Source: Alphaproteobacteria bacterium (lineage in GTDB: Bacteria; Pseudomonadota; Alphaproteobacteria; Reyranellales; Reyranellaceae). Taken from it: DNA of 5,965 nucleotides. The stretch spans positions 1-5,965 of the forward strand of contig JABCYT010000248.1 of the NCBI GenBank assembly GCA_013290035.1, in the 5' to 3' direction. Shown here piece after piece: positions 5,939-5,965 of the stretch (its first letter is position 1; the number at the start of each line of letters is the position of its first letter). The translations under genes and the position numbers were made by a program. The notes beneath the pieces are model-generated. The model was not told where the DNA came from. It saw nothing but the letters and a program-made list of their open reading frames with translations, and searched no databases.

Positions 5939-5965
5939 ATGCAAAGGACAATTCGCGTCGGCGGG
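5939..5965 (+). CDS. Start of a further gene, cut by the right edge; possibly AtuA-like
   Basis: Nine codons reading MQRTIRVGG are visible before the window ends. AGGGAG at 5927-5932 is spaced 6 nt from the ATG at 5939, a good ribosome-binding site. An in-frame ATG at 5933 touches the site directly and is the poorer start. The gene lies 80 bp downstream of the amidase on the same strand and may be co-transcribed. The short TIRVGG opening resembles the N-terminus of acyclic terpene utilization AtuA family (DUF1446) proteins, but nine residues are too few for an assignment. Confidence 0.5.

Noticed and set aside
5058..5951. A 297-codon minus-strand open frame opposite the amidase
   Set aside because: It is a shadow of the amidase: composition is Gly/Arg-biased without a domain, and the plus-strand gene carries the full amidase signature.

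Overview
This is a GC-rich chromosomal window with strong G/C preference at third codon positions. It carries two exported solute-binding proteins and several small-molecule hydrolases. This mix (ABC and Bug-type binding proteins, an amidase, a metallo-beta-lactamase-fold hydrolase, NIPSNAP) is typical of nutritionally versatile soil or water Alphaproteobacteria, for example Reyranella- or Bradyrhizobium-like lineages. That placement is an inference from gene content and composition only. No rRNA, tRNA, CRISPR array, transposase or phage gene was seen.

Layout. Left block, minus strand (1-1655): a possible small exported ORF, an alpha/beta hydrolase (677-1486), then the N-terminal 207 codons of an ABC-transporter sugar-type solute-binding protein (start at 623, running off the left edge). 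The short gap between the last two suggests co-transcription. Centre-left, plus strand (1698-2690): an orphan Bug/TctC-type tripartite tricarboxylate transporter binding protein. Its stop lies 7 bp from the stop of a convergent gene. Centre, minus strand (2698-4305): a small three-helix membrane protein, an MBL-fold metallo-hydrolase and a NIPSNAP-family protein. All three are in one direction with short gaps and good Shine-Dalgarno sites, so they probably form an operon. Right block, plus strand: an amidase-signature hydrolase (4437-5858) with an intact Lys-Ser-Ser triad, followed 80 bp later by the first nine codons of another gene (from 5939).

How the genes might work together: the theme is uptake of organic solutes (two periplasmic binding proteins) and intracellular hydrolysis of esters, lactones or amides (alpha/beta hydrolase, MBL hydrolase, amidase). 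No complete pathway is present and no substrate can be read from the sequence. The two transporter binding proteins lack their membrane partners inside the window; those of the ABC system may lie beyond the left edge.

No clear undescribed system is visible. The least explained stretch is 1487-1697. It holds a signal-peptide-like ORF with a strong ribosome-binding site that runs out of frame into the hydrolase gene, a perfect 7-bp hairpin, and a divergent gap of only 42 bp.
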